Source: an uncultured Lachnospiraceae bacterium (GTDB taxonomy: Bacteria; Bacillota; Clostridia; Lachnospirales; Lachnospiraceae). Taken from it: 64,000 nt of DNA. Below the pieces are notes generated by a model, which saw only the letters and a program-made list of their open reading frames with translations, made no database searches and was not told the origin of the DNA. The stretch covers positions 1 to 64,000 of the forward strand of contig CAMNXA010000015.1 in the NCBI GenBank assembly GCA_946566685.1. Reading direction: 5' to 3'. Made by a program: the position numbers and the translations under genes. Shown here in pieces: positions 51,940 through 63,267 of the stretch (positions are counted from its first letter, which is position 1; every line of letters starts with the position of its first letter).

Positions 51940-53193
51940 TCAATCCTCATACAACTTCCCGATTTCTTCCTTCGCTTCTTCTCTTGTGATACAAAAATTC
52001 TGAATCAGGTAGTCTTCTATTTCTGTATCAGAACATTTTTTTAGGGACATTTTACAAATTTGTTTGAAAATTTCCTGTTCTTTTTGCATTATTTTGCTTT
52101 GTTCTTTCATTTGTTGCTTCTGTTTTTCTATCTGCTTTTCCATATCCTCTTCCATTTGCTGTTTCTGTTCTTCTATCTGCTTTTCCATATCCTCTTCCAT
52201 CTGTTGTTTCTGTTCTTCTAACCGCTTTTCCATATCCTCTTCCATCTGTTGTTCCTTCTCTTCTAACCGCTTTTCCATATCTCTTTTCATATCTTCTTCC
52301 ATCTGCCGTGTTTTATTTCTCATGGATTCTATTTCCGCCTGATAATTAAACGTCACATTTTCAAATAATCTTGCCATTTTACGCTCCTTAATTTTTGCAA
52401 CTGCTTCTTCAGTCTTTTCTTCAGGTATACTTAAATTGTAAAAAAGTGCCCTTGCCAGTTTCTCCATAATTTTCAAAAGGTATTCCGGCGTATCCTTAAG
52501 AATCTCATTCACCTGTTCATCCGGTAAATTAGCAAATGCTTCCATATCTTCCAGACTTGCAATCTTATTAATCAGCATGGTAAGAGAGATTTCGTCACCT
52601 TTTTTCAAAAGATCTTCATTACTATAATCATGTAACCGCACCAGCTGATACTGAAAATGTGGAAGGTATTTTCCTAATAAATCTTTGCAGAGGATTCTAT
52701 CTGATAAATCCATGGGTGCAGTCCATGTTCTTTTCCCTTCATAATATACGATAGGAAGAATCGGCGGATATCGAAAATCTTTCATATTACTGATTCCAGA
52801 ATGTTCTTTTTCCATCTGTTTTTCATAGTCTTCCCATATATGAATCATATACCGAAGCATCTGCATGGCTACATTATACTCCACTTTTGTTTTATGTTCA
52901 ATAAGAGAAACAATATAGAGGGGTAAATCGAGCGAATTTTCGTCTTTTTTTACAGGAAGATATTTTGATATATTTATTTTTTTAACTGTATCACTCTCCC
53001 GCTGTGTACTATAGAGGGGAACGTAACGTTCCGACACATCTTCAATATCTTCGGGCTGAATATTCCGAAGAATATCCATATCAGCATAATCTCTAAAAAA
53101 CTGGCAGCTTAAGATGTTGTCTCCAAAAATCAGTTTACTGCTGCTGTCACGTAATTGTGGATTGTCAATAATTGTTTTGTTTTCTTTGTACAT
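51940..53193 (-). CDS. Rpn-family PD-(D/E)XK nuclease / putative transposase
   Basis: The 417-residue protein belongs to the Rpn/PD-(D/E)XK nuclease-transposase family: DSSSKLIFGDNILSCQFFRD, then LPLYIVSLIEHKTKVEYNV with the catalytic E.K pair, and a YPPILPIVYYEGKRTW segment. Residues about 315-390 are a coiled coil built of 15-residue MEEDMEKRLEEQKQQ units. The C-terminus EIEDYLIQNFCITREEA is typical. The start is ATG 53193 after AAGGAG; a longer frame to 53256 adds a spurious hydrophobic lead. Rpn proteins cut DNA and promote recombination; no terminal repeats were found. Confidence 0.82.
   Translation of the reverse strand: MYKENKTIIDNPQLRDSSSKLIFGDNILSCQFFRDYADMDILRNIQPEDIEDVSERYVPLYSTQRESDTVKKINISKYLPVKKDENSLDLPLYIVSLIEHKTKVEYNVAMQMLRYMIHIWEDYEKQMEKEHSGISNMKDFRYPPILPIVYYEGKRTWTAPMDLSDRILCKDLLGKYLPHFQYQLVRLHDYSNEDLLKKGDEISLTMLINKIASLEDMEAFANLPDEQVNEILKDTPEYLLKIMEKLARALFYNLSIPEEKTEEAVAKIKERKMARLFENVTFNYQAEIESMRNKTRQMEEDMKRDMEKRLEEKEQQMEEDMEKRLEEQKQQMEEDMEKQIEEQKQQMEEDMEKQIEKQKQQMKEQSKIMQKEQEIFKQICKMSLKKCSDTEIEDYLIQNFCITREEAKEEIGKLYED
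52126..52305. repeat. 45-bp tandem repeats coding the coiled coil
   Basis: Four units begin at 52126, 52171, 52216 and 52261 with exact 45-bp spacing (15 codons). They differ at a few bases. They encode the heptad-like coiled-coil units of the Rpn-family protein and could expand or contract by slippage. Confidence 0.9.
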
Positions 53194-53720
53194 AGTAGTT
53201 ATCTCCTTTGCTGTTAAGTAGAACAGAAAAGGTAAGAAAACATACAGAAACAACATCAGATTTTATACCTTATCTGTCAGTTAAAAGTTGGTAAATTGAG
53301 GACGATCTGCCTCATTCATCTTTCAGCAATGCCAAAAGTTAGATATCGTGTGAATGAATACGATATTGAATTTATGGACACTATAACACTTTTTAAGATA
53401 GAATGCAATAACTTTATATTTATTTTACAAACTAAAAGAAAATCTACTAAAAAATACAAGATGATAAACACTGCATTTTTATCTAAAGACCTTTAAAAAA
53501 ATAATAACACATTTTAATAATCTATCTTTATATGCTATCATATAGAAAACCCAGTATTTACGCAGATGCAACCTTATCTTTACATGAAAATATTCAAAAG
53601 CAACATCAGATTGATAGAGTTTACATCCATGTTTTTATACAATACACACATACCGAAACGACATACGGTATATGTGACCGGCACAGTTTTACATGCAAAT
53701 TTAAATGATGGAGGTTTATT
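53194..53720. other. 527-base intergenic region
   Basis: This AT-rich region lies between the Rpn gene and the XRE-membrane gene. An inverted repeat ATACCG/CGGTAT (53650-53671, with CACA/TGTG beyond) stands 50 bases before the XRE start and may be its operator. A 66-codon plus-strand frame (53296-53496) has no ribosome site or coding character. No RNA gene is recognised. Confidence 0.4.
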
Positions 53721-54659
53721 ATGAGTTTAGGACAAAATTTACAATTTTTAAGAAAACAGAAAGATATGACACAGGAACAACTTGCAGAACTGCTGGAAGT
53801 ATCCCGCCAGTCCGTCTCCAAATGGGAATCAGATAGTACTTATCCTGAGACAGATAAATTATTACAGATTACAAACTTATTCCATTGCACCTTAGATGAC
53901 CTGATGCAAAAGGATATCAGCAGCCAGTATGTAGAAGATAAAAATCATTATGACCAGCATAAAAATCAGTTCAGCAAATGGATTACAACAGGCGTGGGAC
54001 TCATTCTCTTTGGACTGACAATGTGTGCTTTCTTTAGTACAGTGCTTCCAGAAATAGAAGGATTTGACATGGATATAATTGCTGCTATCGTATTTTTTCT
54101 CTTTGTGGTAGTGGCTGTGGCAATTTTTATCATTACAGGATTACAGGACAGTTACTTTGCCAAAAAACATCCTTTTATTGAGGACTTCTATACAGAAGAG
54201 GAAAGAGACATTTTTCACAAAAAAAATATTACCCTGATCACATCAGGCGTTGTATTAATTATTGTTGGATTAATCTTCGTAATGGCGGCGGAAGCAATTA
54301 CACTTCCAGAATATATAGGACAAGGTAACATTAATCTGGAAGATCTCATGGGTAGCGTGTTTTTACTATGCGTGACAATTGCGGTAACATTATTTGTCTA
54401 CGCCGGTACGCAGAGCAGTAAATACAATATTAAACATTATAATCTTATGCAGGACCGTAATTCCCAGACTTACAAAAACGACAAGAAAAAGGGATTGTAC
54501 TGCGGATGTATTATGATGGTGGCAACAATGATATTTCTTGCCTGCGGATTTATCGGTAATCTATGGAAACTATCCTGGGTAGTCTATCCGATTTTTGGGA
54601 TTTTCTGTGGTATCATTACAACTATTATCGACAGAAACAATGATGAAGAAGAATTGTGA
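53721..54659 (+). CDS. XRE regulator fused to a multi-span membrane domain
   Basis: The 312-residue protein has an N-terminal HTH (LRKQKDMTQEQLAELLEVSR, then QSVSKWESDSTYPETDKLLQ). It is followed by about six membrane spans from residue 88 (WITTGVGLILFGLTMCAFF; IIAAIVFFLFVVVAVAIFII; and others). It starts after GGAGG. Such membrane-tethered XRE proteins sense envelope state. A shared bidirectional terminator follows. Confidence 0.87.
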   Translation: MSLGQNLQFLRKQKDMTQEQLAELLEVSRQSVSKWESDSTYPETDKLLQITNLFHCTLDDLMQKDISSQYVEDKNHYDQHKNQFSKWITTGVGLILFGLTMCAFFSTVLPEIEGFDMDIIAAIVFFLFVVVAVAIFIITGLQDSYFAKKHPFIEDFYTEEERDIFHKKNITLITSGVVLIIVGLIFVMAAEAITLPEYIGQGNINLEDLMGSVFLLCVTIAVTLFVYAGTQSSKYNIKHYNLMQDRNSQTYKNDKKKGLYCGCIMMVATMIFLACGFIGNLWKLSWVVYPIFGIFCGIITTIIDRNNDEEEL

Positions 54660-54690
54660 TACCAGACAAAAAACTAACAAATATAAAAGA

Positions 54691-54721
54691 CAGTCCTTCC
54701 AGATAACTCCCGGAAGGACTG
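54691..54721. terminator. Bidirectional terminator
   Basis: CAGTCCTTCC and GGAAGGACTG form a perfect 10-bp stem with an 11-base loop between the convergent XRE-membrane and phosphoesterase genes. T-rich bases follow on both sides. Confidence 0.8.
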
Positions 54722-54725
54722 CTTC

Positions 54726-55595
54726 TTAATCTTCTATTCCAAATTCCCTTGCCGCTTTCTGCCAGTACTTCTCCGGAATATCAGGCCAGGATACACTTCC
54801 TGTTTCCTCCTTACATAATTTCATAGCAAAATTCAAACAAGCGCTGTTTTTATCAATCCCTGTGCGCAGGGTATGAATATTAATTTTAGACCAATAAGGC
54901 GCTTTCTGATTCAAGCCAGAAGTTTCAAATTCTTTCACTAATTTGTCCACATCATATTCCAGTTGAAAAAATTCCCCTTCCCAACCATTTTGCGTGCCAT
55001 GTAATATCATATACTGCGTTTTACCATCAAAATACCAGGAAATTCCCACTGCACCCGGATGTAGTATCTTTTTATTACCATACATTTTCTCTTCCTGAAA
55101 ATGAACATGACCGGAAACCAATAAATCAACATCCAGATTTTTCATAACATTCACTGTATTTTCCGCATCAGGTTCCAATATCTCATTGGAACGCGTCAAA
55201 GATCCATGACAATACCGAAAAGGTTTCAATCCTTCTCTCTCATAATACCCCTGAATATCCATCTTCTCAAAAAATGTAAAATCACGTTCAGTCAAATTCT
55301 CATAAGTATAGAGAAGACTCCCGCTGGCAGATGAATACGTCCAGTTTTTCTCAGGGTTATTCCTATAATTTAACATATAATCTTCCCTGTTTCCCCTGAT
55401 AAAAGAACATCGATACTTTTTATCCATCTCATAAATAATATCCATAGTCTTCTGCGGATAGGGACAATCACTGATATAATCCCCCAGAAATAAAAACTCA
55501 TCTACATCCCTTTCAAACGCATGACCAATACATCTCTCTAACCCCACATGATTACTATGAACATCACCAATCACAGCTATTCTATAATCCCTCAT
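54726..55595 (-). CDS. Calcineurin-like metallophosphoesterase
   Basis: The 289-residue protein starts MRDYRIAVIGDVHSNH and has the motifs GDVHSN, FLGDYISDCPY, IRGNRED, CHGS and SGHVHFQ, which bind two metals. The substrate is unknown; many relatives act on cyclic or bis-nucleotides. I take ATG 55595 (GGAGG four bases upstream). An in-frame extension to 55676 codes [12 protein letters not shown], a copied gyrA fragment, and is probably not translated or is a recent fusion. Confidence 0.85.
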   Translation of the reverse strand: MRDYRIAVIGDVHSNHVGLERCIGHAFERDVDEFLFLGDYISDCPYPQKTMDIIYEMDKKYRCSFIRGNREDYMLNYRNNPEKNWTYSSASGSLLYTYENLTERDFTFFEKMDIQGYYEREGLKPFRYCHGSLTRSNEILEPDAENTVNVMKNLDVDLLVSGHVHFQEEKMYGNKKILHPGAVGISWYFDGKTQYMILHGTQNGWEGEFFQLEYDVDKLVKEFETSGLNQKAPYWSKINIHTLRTGIDKNSACLNFAMKLCKEETGSVSWPDIPEKYWQKAAREFGIED

Positions 55596-55617
55596 ACATC
55601 CTCCATTTTCATAAAGT

Positions 55618-55653
55618 TCATTCTCAAGCTTTTCTCTCTCCAGTCCTGTCAAT
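55618..55653. repeat. 36-bp copy of a gyrA segment upstream of the phosphoesterase gene
   Basis: This stretch matches gyrA 57128-57163 at 34 of 36 bases, in the same orientation and frame, coding [12 protein letters not shown] in both. It looks like a short ectopic copy made by recombination or replication slippage. Confidence 0.85.
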
Positions 55654-55746
55654 TTATATACTTTTAAAATACTCATCAGATATTAGCAAATCCCAATATT
55701 TCGAAATAACGAAATAACAAAATATCTAATTCATAATACATTAAGC

Positions 55747-55881
55747 ATAGAAAGGGTTGTATTTTCAATAAGCAGGCGCTATGAAGCCGCCGGTACTTAG
55801 CGAGGTATTTTCGAGCTTAGTACCGCTGCGAGCTGAAAGCAGCGAGAGCGTGCCTGTGTTTGAAAATATAACCCTTTCTAT
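55747..55881. mobile_element. 135-bp MITE/REP-like element with 22-bp terminal inverted repeats
   Basis: The ends match in inverse orientation at 21 of 22 bases (left ATAGAAAGGGTTGTATTTTC..., right differing by one base). Inside, GGTACTTAGC and GCTTAGTACC form a second imperfect stem, and GCAGCG/CGCTGC elements are present. It holds no gene. It lies between the phosphoesterase start and the gyrA terminator. Confidence 0.75.
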
Positions 55882-55910
55882 TCAAAAACCTAATTACCTA
55901 ACATCTAAAT

Positions 55911-55939
55911 AACTCAGAAAACCAGAAGCTTTCTGAGTT
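55911..55939 (-). terminator. gyrA terminator
   Basis: AACTCAGAAA and TTTCTGAGTT form a perfect 10-bp stem with a 9-base loop, 21 bases after the gyrA stop. T-rich sequence follows on the minus strand. Confidence 0.75.
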
Positions 55940-55959
55940 ATTTATTTTACCTTATAAAA

Positions 55960-58470
55960 TTACTGCTCCTCTTCCGAGATATCTTCCATGGCATCATCAA
56001 TATTCTCGAACTCTTCCTCACCATTACTGATCTTTTCCCGGACTTTAGCAATCTTGGCAACTTTTGTACCTTCATCCAGATTAATCATCTTAACACCGGA
56101 TGTAATTCTCTTTAACGTAGAGATCTCATCCATACGAAGCTGAATGATGATACCGCCATCCGTGATCATCATAATCTCATGATCATCATTAACAGCCTTA
56201 ACACCTACCACATAACCTGTCTTTTCTGTTATCTTATAACATTTTAATCCCTTACCACCCCGTTTTTGTATGGTAAACTCTTCTAAGTAAGTACGTTTAC
56301 CCATACCATTTTCCGAAACGATAAGAAGGGAATCACCCTGATGATCCAACTGCATACCCACAATTTCATCGCCATCCGACAGGTTCATACCAATCACGCC
56401 CATGGATGCCCTTCCGGTAGGACGTACATCTGTCTCTTTAAAACGGATACACATACCCTGTTTGGTCACCAAGAAAATCTCTGTATCCCTGGACGTTGTT
56501 TTTACTTCAATTAATTCATCATCTTCCCGCAGATTTATAGCCGCCAGACCATTTTTTCTGACATTACTGAATTCCATGACAGGTGTCTTCTTCACGATAC
56601 CATTCTTAGTCACCATAAAAAGATTCTTATTATCTTCATAATCTTTAATCGGTATCATGGCAGATATTTTTTCACCAGGATTTAACTGTAGGATATTAAC
56701 AATCGCAATCCCTCTGGCTGTCCGGCTTGCTTCCGGGATTTCATATGCCTTCAAACGATATACCCTGCCATAATTAGTGAAAAACATCAGATAATGATGG
56801 GTGGTAGTCATCAGAAGATCCTCAATATAATCTTCCTCAATCGTCTGCATACCTTTAATTCCCTTGCCACCGCGGTTCTGGGATTTAAAATTATCCACCG
56901 TCATACGCTTGATATAACCAAGGCTTGTCATGGCAATCACAGTATTATCTCTGGGAATCAGATCCTCCATATTGATATCATAGACATCAAATCCAATCTG
57001 ACTTCTTCTGTCGTCACCATATTTCTCAGCAGTCACAAGCATTTCATCTCTGATTACACCAAGAAGCAATTTTTCATCTGCAAGGATTGCCTTCAATTCT
57101 GCAATCTTTGCCATTAATTCCTTATGCTCATTTTCAAGCTTCTCTCTCTCCAGTCCTGTCAATGCACGCAAGCGCATATCTACAATTGCCTGGGCCTGGG
57201 CTTCAGAAAACTCAAATCTTTCAATTAATCTTTCTTTGGCAATCTGGGTTGTCTGACTGCTTCTGATAATTTGGATTACTTCATCAATATGGTCTAAGGC
57301 AATCAGCAAACCCTGTAAAATATGATCTCTTTCTTCTGCTTTATCAAGATCATACTTTGTTCTTCTAGTCACAACATCTTCCTGATGCTCCAAATAATAA
57401 GTAAGCATATCTAAAAGATTCATGACTTTCGGCTCATTATTGACAAGCGCCAACATAATAACACCGAAGGAATCCTGAAGCTGAGTATGTTTATAAAGCT
57501 GATTTAAAATCACATTGGCATTGGCGTCCTTACGAAGTTCAATGACAATACGCATACCTTCACGATTTGTTTCATCACGCAAATCTGTGATACCGTCTAT
57601 TTTCTTTAACTTCACAAGGTCGGCAATTTTCAGAATCAGATTTGCCTTATTTACCATATAAGGAAGTTCCGTCACGATAATACGGCTCTTGCCATTAGAC
57701 ATAGTCTCAATATTTGTGACAGCACGAACTCTTACTTTGCCCCGGCCTGTCCGATATGCTTCCTCTGCACCTCTGGTACCTAAGATAATACCACCGGTAG
57801 GAAAATCAGGAGCCTTTACAATCTGTAAAAGTTCTTCTATTTCTGTCTGACGATCTTCTTCAATCCGATTTTGAATAATCTTGACTACCGCATTTACAAC
57901 TTCTCTCAAATTATGAGGGGGAATATTAGTAGCCATTCCCACTGCAATACCGGAAGTACCGTTCACCAAAAGATTCGGATAACGGCTCGGCAATACCGTA
58001 GGTTCTTTTTCCGTATCATCAAAGTTAGGTGCAAAATCTACTGTATTCTTATTGATATCAGCAAGTAGTTCCATGGAAATCTTACTGAGTCTTGCTTCCG
58101 TGTAACGCATAGCGGCGGCGCCATCACCATCCACAGAACCAAAATTTCCATGACCATCTACCAGAGGATATCTGGTAGACCACTCTTGTGCCATATTGAC
58201 AAGTGCACCATAAATAGAACTGTCACCATGAGGATGATATTTACCCATAGTATCACCGACTATACGGGCACTTTTTCTGTGAGGCTTATCCGGACCGTTG
58301 TTCAACTCTATCATAGAATATAAAACTCTGCGTTGTACAGGTTTCAGACCGTCTCTCACATCAGGAAGCGCACGTGCAGCAATAACGCTCATGGCATAAT
58401 CAATGTAAGAATCTTCCATTTTTTTCTTCAAATCTACTTCTTCTATCTTATCAAAAATTCGGTCGTCCAT
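55960..58470 (-). CDS. gyrA: DNA gyrase subunit A
   Basis: The 836-residue subunit cuts and rejoins DNA. The active Tyr123 lies in [11 protein letters not shown]. The quinolone region reads [12 protein letters not shown]: Ser84 matches E. coli Ser83, and Gly88 stands where E. coli has Asp87. The GyrA box in the C-terminal beta-pinwheel is present as [10 protein letters not shown]. The ending is acidic ([12 protein letters not shown]). It starts after GGAGG and follows gyrB by 61 bases. Confidence 0.97.
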   Translation of the reverse strand: MDDRIFDKIEEVDLKKKMEDSYIDYAMSVIAARALPDVRDGLKPVQRRVLYSMIELNNGPDKPHRKSARIVGDTMGKYHPHGDSSIYGALVNMAQEWSTRYPLVDGHGNFGSVDGDGAAAMRYTEARLSKISMELLADINKNTVDFAPNFDDTEKEPTVLPSRYPNLLVNGTSGIAVGMATNIPPHNLREVVNAVVKIIQNRIEEDRQTEIEELLQIVKAPDFPTGGIILGTRGAEEAYRTGRGKVRVRAVTNIETMSNGKSRIIVTELPYMVNKANLILKIADLVKLKKIDGITDLRDETNREGMRIVIELRKDANANVILNQLYKHTQLQDSFGVIMLALVNNEPKVMNLLDMLTYYLEHQEDVVTRRTKYDLDKAEERDHILQGLLIALDHIDEVIQIIRSSQTTQIAKERLIERFEFSEAQAQAIVDMRLRALTGLEREKLENEHKELMAKIAELKAILADEKLLLGVIRDEMLVTAEKYGDDRRSQIGFDVYDINMEDLIPRDNTVIAMTSLGYIKRMTVDNFKSQNRGGKGIKGMQTIEEDYIEDLLMTTTHHYLMFFTNYGRVYRLKAYEIPEASRTARGIAIVNILQLNPGEKISAMIPIKDYEDNKNLFMVTKNGIVKKTPVMEFSNVRKNGLAAINLREDDELIEVKTTSRDTEIFLVTKQGMCIRFKETDVRPTGRASMGVIGMNLSDGDEIVGMQLDHQGDSLLIVSENGMGKRTYLEEFTIQKRGGKGLKCYKITEKTGYVVGVKAVNDDHEIMMITDGGIIIQLRMDEISTLKRITSGVKMINLDEGTKVAKIAKVREKISNGEEEFENIDDAMEDISEEEQ

Positions 58471-58531
58471 CTTTCCTCCATGTCAAACCATCCAGTTCAT
58501 TTCCAGCCTGTCTACCCGGTTACTTTGAATC

Positions 58532-60457
<1,926 letters not shown>

Positions 60458-60474
60458 CTAACTTGTGCCAATAA

Positions 60475-61572
60475 CTATGATTCTTTATCAGAACTATTGA
60501 TTATCCTTCCATTTTCTATTTCAAAAACTTTATCAATCTCAAATCTGTTATTTACAAACTCATCCAATCCTGTACAGGTAATAATCGTCTGGATTTCTCC
60601 AATCGTACTCAAAAGATAATTTTGTCTGTGACTGTCCAGTTCTGAAAGAACATCATCCAGAAGCAGTACAGGATTTTCATTTGCTATTTTTTTAACAAGC
60701 TCAATTTCCGACAGTTTAAGGGATAAAGCTGCGGTTCTCTGCTGTCCCTGAGAACCAAACTTACGGATATCCACATCCTTAACCATAAAACAAAAATCAT
60801 CTCTGTGAGGGCCAACCGTAGTCTGTTTTAATTTTACGTCTTTATCCTGACACATGGTGAGATATTTTTCATAATCTTCAATGGATACATCAGGCTCATA
60901 TGTTACTTTTAATTCTTCCTTATCACCGGACAATTTTTTGTGGATATGATAGATAATATCATTTAATTGCTCTACAAAAAGATGTCTTCTCTCTATAATC
61001 TTACTTCCAAAAGAAACAAGCTGAGAATCCCATATATTCAATGTTTCCCGCAGAGACGGATTAAAGTACATATCTTTTAATAATTTATTTCTCTGATTTA
61101 CAATCTTATTATAATGATTCAAGTTATAAAGATAAAACTGATCCAGCTGACACAGTTCCATATCTACAAATCTTCTTCTCTCTGCCGGTCCATTCTTGAT
61201 AATGCTCAAATCTTCCGGTGAAAAAAAAACTACATTTAACAGTCCAAGAAGCTCTGCGGCCTTTTTTATCTTCTGCCCATCAATAGCAATTCCCTTCGTT
61301 TTATTTTTACGAAGATGCATATCGACTCTTACATCCATGCCATCTTTCTCAAGATAAGTCCTGATATGAGACTCCTCTTTATTGAAATTGACAATATCCT
61401 TATCTTTGCTTCCCTTATGTGATTTTGTAGTAGCAGATAAATAGATAGCTTCCAGGATATTAGTCTTACCCTGGGCATTATCGCCATATAAAATATTTGT
61501 TCCTTTACTGAAATCAATATGTAAAGAATCGTAATTTCTAAAATCCGCCAGTTCCAATGACTTTATGATCAT
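60475..61572 (-). CDS. recF: DNA repair and recombination protein RecF
   Basis: The 365-residue SMC-like ATPase has Walker A GDNAQGKT at residues 30-37 and the signature FGSQGQQRTAALSLKLSEI, followed by Walker B PVLLLDDVLSELD. It loads RecA at gapped DNA. It starts in the stop of the S4 gene (1-base overlap), which indicates coupled translation. Confidence 0.97.
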   Translation of the reverse strand: MIIKSLELADFRNYDSLHIDFSKGTNILYGDNAQGKTNILEAIYLSATTKSHKGSKDKDIVNFNKEESHIRTYLEKDGMDVRVDMHLRKNKTKGIAIDGQKIKKAAELLGLLNVVFFSPEDLSIIKNGPAERRRFVDMELCQLDQFYLYNLNHYNKIVNQRNKLLKDMYFNPSLRETLNIWDSQLVSFGSKIIERRHLFVEQLNDIIYHIHKKLSGDKEELKVTYEPDVSIEDYEKYLTMCQDKDVKLKQTTVGPHRDDFCFMVKDVDIRKFGSQGQQRTAALSLKLSEIELVKKIANENPVLLLDDVLSELDSHRQNYLLSTIGEIQTIITCTGLDEFVNNRFEIDKVFEIENGRIINSSDKES

Positions 61573-61781
61573 CAGTTTTCTACCCTAATCTGTTGTCCAT
61601 CATATTCAATTACATCGCCAGGATATATTTTCTTGCCGCGCTGTAATTCTACTTCTCCATTTACTTTGACAAAACCTTCTTGTATTTCAATCTTTGCTTC
61701 CACACCAGACTGTACCAGACCAGCCAATTTTATTGCCTGGCCAAGTTTGATATAATCATCCCTGATCTTTATTATTTCCAT
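61572..61781 (-). CDS. yaaA: S4-domain RNA-binding protein (YaaA/RlbA-like)
   Basis: The 69-residue protein is a single S4 domain: IKLGQAIKLAGLVQSGVEAK, EGFVKVNGEVELQRGKKI and YPGDVIEYDGQQIRV. It is the small conserved gene between dnaN and recF in Firmicutes, thought to act in ribosome assembly. It begins 55 bases after dnaN. Confidence 0.95.
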   Translation of the reverse strand: MEIIKIRDDYIKLGQAIKLAGLVQSGVEAKIEIQEGFVKVNGEVELQRGKKIYPGDVIEYDGQQIRVEN

Positions 61782-61836
61782 AATACAAATATTTTATACC
61801 TTTCCCTCAATATGAAATTAATCATATCAATCCTTA

Positions 61837-62949
61837 CTAACTGACCGTTGTAAAGTTCACCGGCAGGATCAGATAAATATAACTTTCCTGTGCATTTCTG
61901 ATAAAGCAGGGAGCTTTTGGATTCACCATATAAAGATCAATCTCTTCATCTTCAATCACACGGAGTGCATCGATCAGGAATTTGGGATTAAATCCTATCA
62001 TCAGATCCTTACCCTCTTTGGCAATATCAATCTCTTCATCCATACTTCCCACCGTAGAATTCATTTTAAGCTGCATGGATGAATCAGTGATGTTGATGAT
62101 AACAGGTTTCTTGTCTCCTTCTTTGACAAGAAGTGTAGCCCTGTCAATACAATCAAGAAGTTCTCTCTTATTCATTTTAATCTTTGTCTCATAATCACTG
62201 GAGAGCATCTGATCAATTCTGAAATATTCACCTTCAATCAATCTTGAAACTACAAGTGTATTATCAAATTCAAATAAAATATGTTTATCCGTAAAGAAAA
62301 TGCTGACATCTTTATCCATATCCCCGGAAAGGATCTTACTCACTTCACTCAATGTCTTACCCGGCACTACTACCTTTTTATTTCCATAAGAATTCTTCAA
62401 AGAAATTTTTCTGATGGAAATCCTGTGTCCATCCAGGGATACTACTTTCAGAGTATCATTATTGATCTCAAATAATTCACCCGTCATCAATCTGTTGTTA
62501 TCATTGTCAGCGATTGAAAAGATAGTCTGCCTGATCACTTCTTTTAAAGTAAACTGAGAGATAACAATAGAATCATTTCTTACGATATCCGGAAGATAAG
62601 AGAAATCTTCACCGGATTTACCAATGATATTAAATTTTGCCTTTTCACAGGTAATCGTGGTCTTATAAGTTTCATTGTTTGTCTCAATCGTAATATTATT
62701 ATCAGGAAGCTTTCTGACAATCTCCAAAAAAATCTTTGCATCAAGCGCGATGATTCCTTTATCCAAAATCTCACCATCAATCGTAGTCTCAATGCCAAGC
62801 TCCATATCATTGGCAGTTAATTTAATCTCACCATTTCTTGTATCTATCAGAATACATTCCAGAATGGACATTGTTGTCTTGTTGGGAACAGCCTTGGATA
62901 CAATCTGTACTCCGGTTAAAAGATTAGATTTTGTACATACAATTTTCAT
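61837..62949 (-). CDS. dnaN: DNA polymerase III beta subunit (sliding clamp)
   Basis: The 370-residue clamp has three repeated domains and family motifs such as SILECILIDT, VSLDGHRISIRK and the end YIYLILPVNFTTV near the hydrophobic pocket that binds partners. It follows dnaA with a 318-base gap. The ribosome site AAAGGAAG lies 11 bases before the ATG, and a DnaA-box-like TATGCACA lies between them. Confidence 0.97.
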   Translation of the reverse strand: MKIVCTKSNLLTGVQIVSKAVPNKTTMSILECILIDTRNGEIKLTANDMELGIETTIDGEILDKGIIALDAKIFLEIVRKLPDNNITIETNNETYKTTITCEKAKFNIIGKSGEDFSYLPDIVRNDSIVISQFTLKEVIRQTIFSIADNDNNRLMTGELFEINNDTLKVVSLDGHRISIRKISLKNSYGNKKVVVPGKTLSEVSKILSGDMDKDVSIFFTDKHILFEFDNTLVVSRLIEGEYFRIDQMLSSDYETKIKMNKRELLDCIDRATLLVKEGDKKPVIINITDSSMQLKMNSTVGSMDEEIDIAKEGKDLMIGFNPKFLIDALRVIEDEEIDLYMVNPKAPCFIRNAQESYIYLILPVNFTTVS

Positions 62950-63267
62950 CTGTGCATATCTTCCTTTCTTTCCATGTGATTAATTTTGTGCGCCGTCAGA
63001 GGTTATTTAAATAATAATAATTTAGTAATCTTAGTCATAATAGCTGTTGATATGTGCATAACCTCATCTATTATACTATTTTTCAGCAGAAAAGAAAACT
63101 TTTAAGCTGTGAAAATCTTTGTATAACTTCAGAATAACTTTCAACTTGTCTACAATGTGATTTTTACTGTAAAATATGACATTAATGTCAATTCACAATT
63201 AAAATGCCTGTTTCTATTGTGTCTGTTTAAAAATTGTTGATAAAAGAGTGAATAACTTAACTTATCC
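62950..63267. other. dnaA-dnaN intergenic region with DnaA boxes (part of oriC)
   Basis: TGTGCATAA (63053-63061) fits the DnaA box TTATNCACA in reverse. One-mismatch sites are TGTGCATAT (62951-62959), TGTTGATAA (63235-63243) and AGTGAATAA (63247-63255). The region is very AT-rich. In Firmicutes part of oriC can lie here and part upstream of dnaA, beyond the window. Confidence 0.6.

Noticed and set aside
52126-52305. Regular 45-bp repeats considered as a CRISPR array
   Set aside because: The repeats are contiguous without spacers and are coding for a coiled coil.
53296-53496. 66-codon plus-strand frame in the 53.2-53.7 kb gap
   Set aside because: No ribosome site, no recognisable pattern and AT-rich random-like composition.
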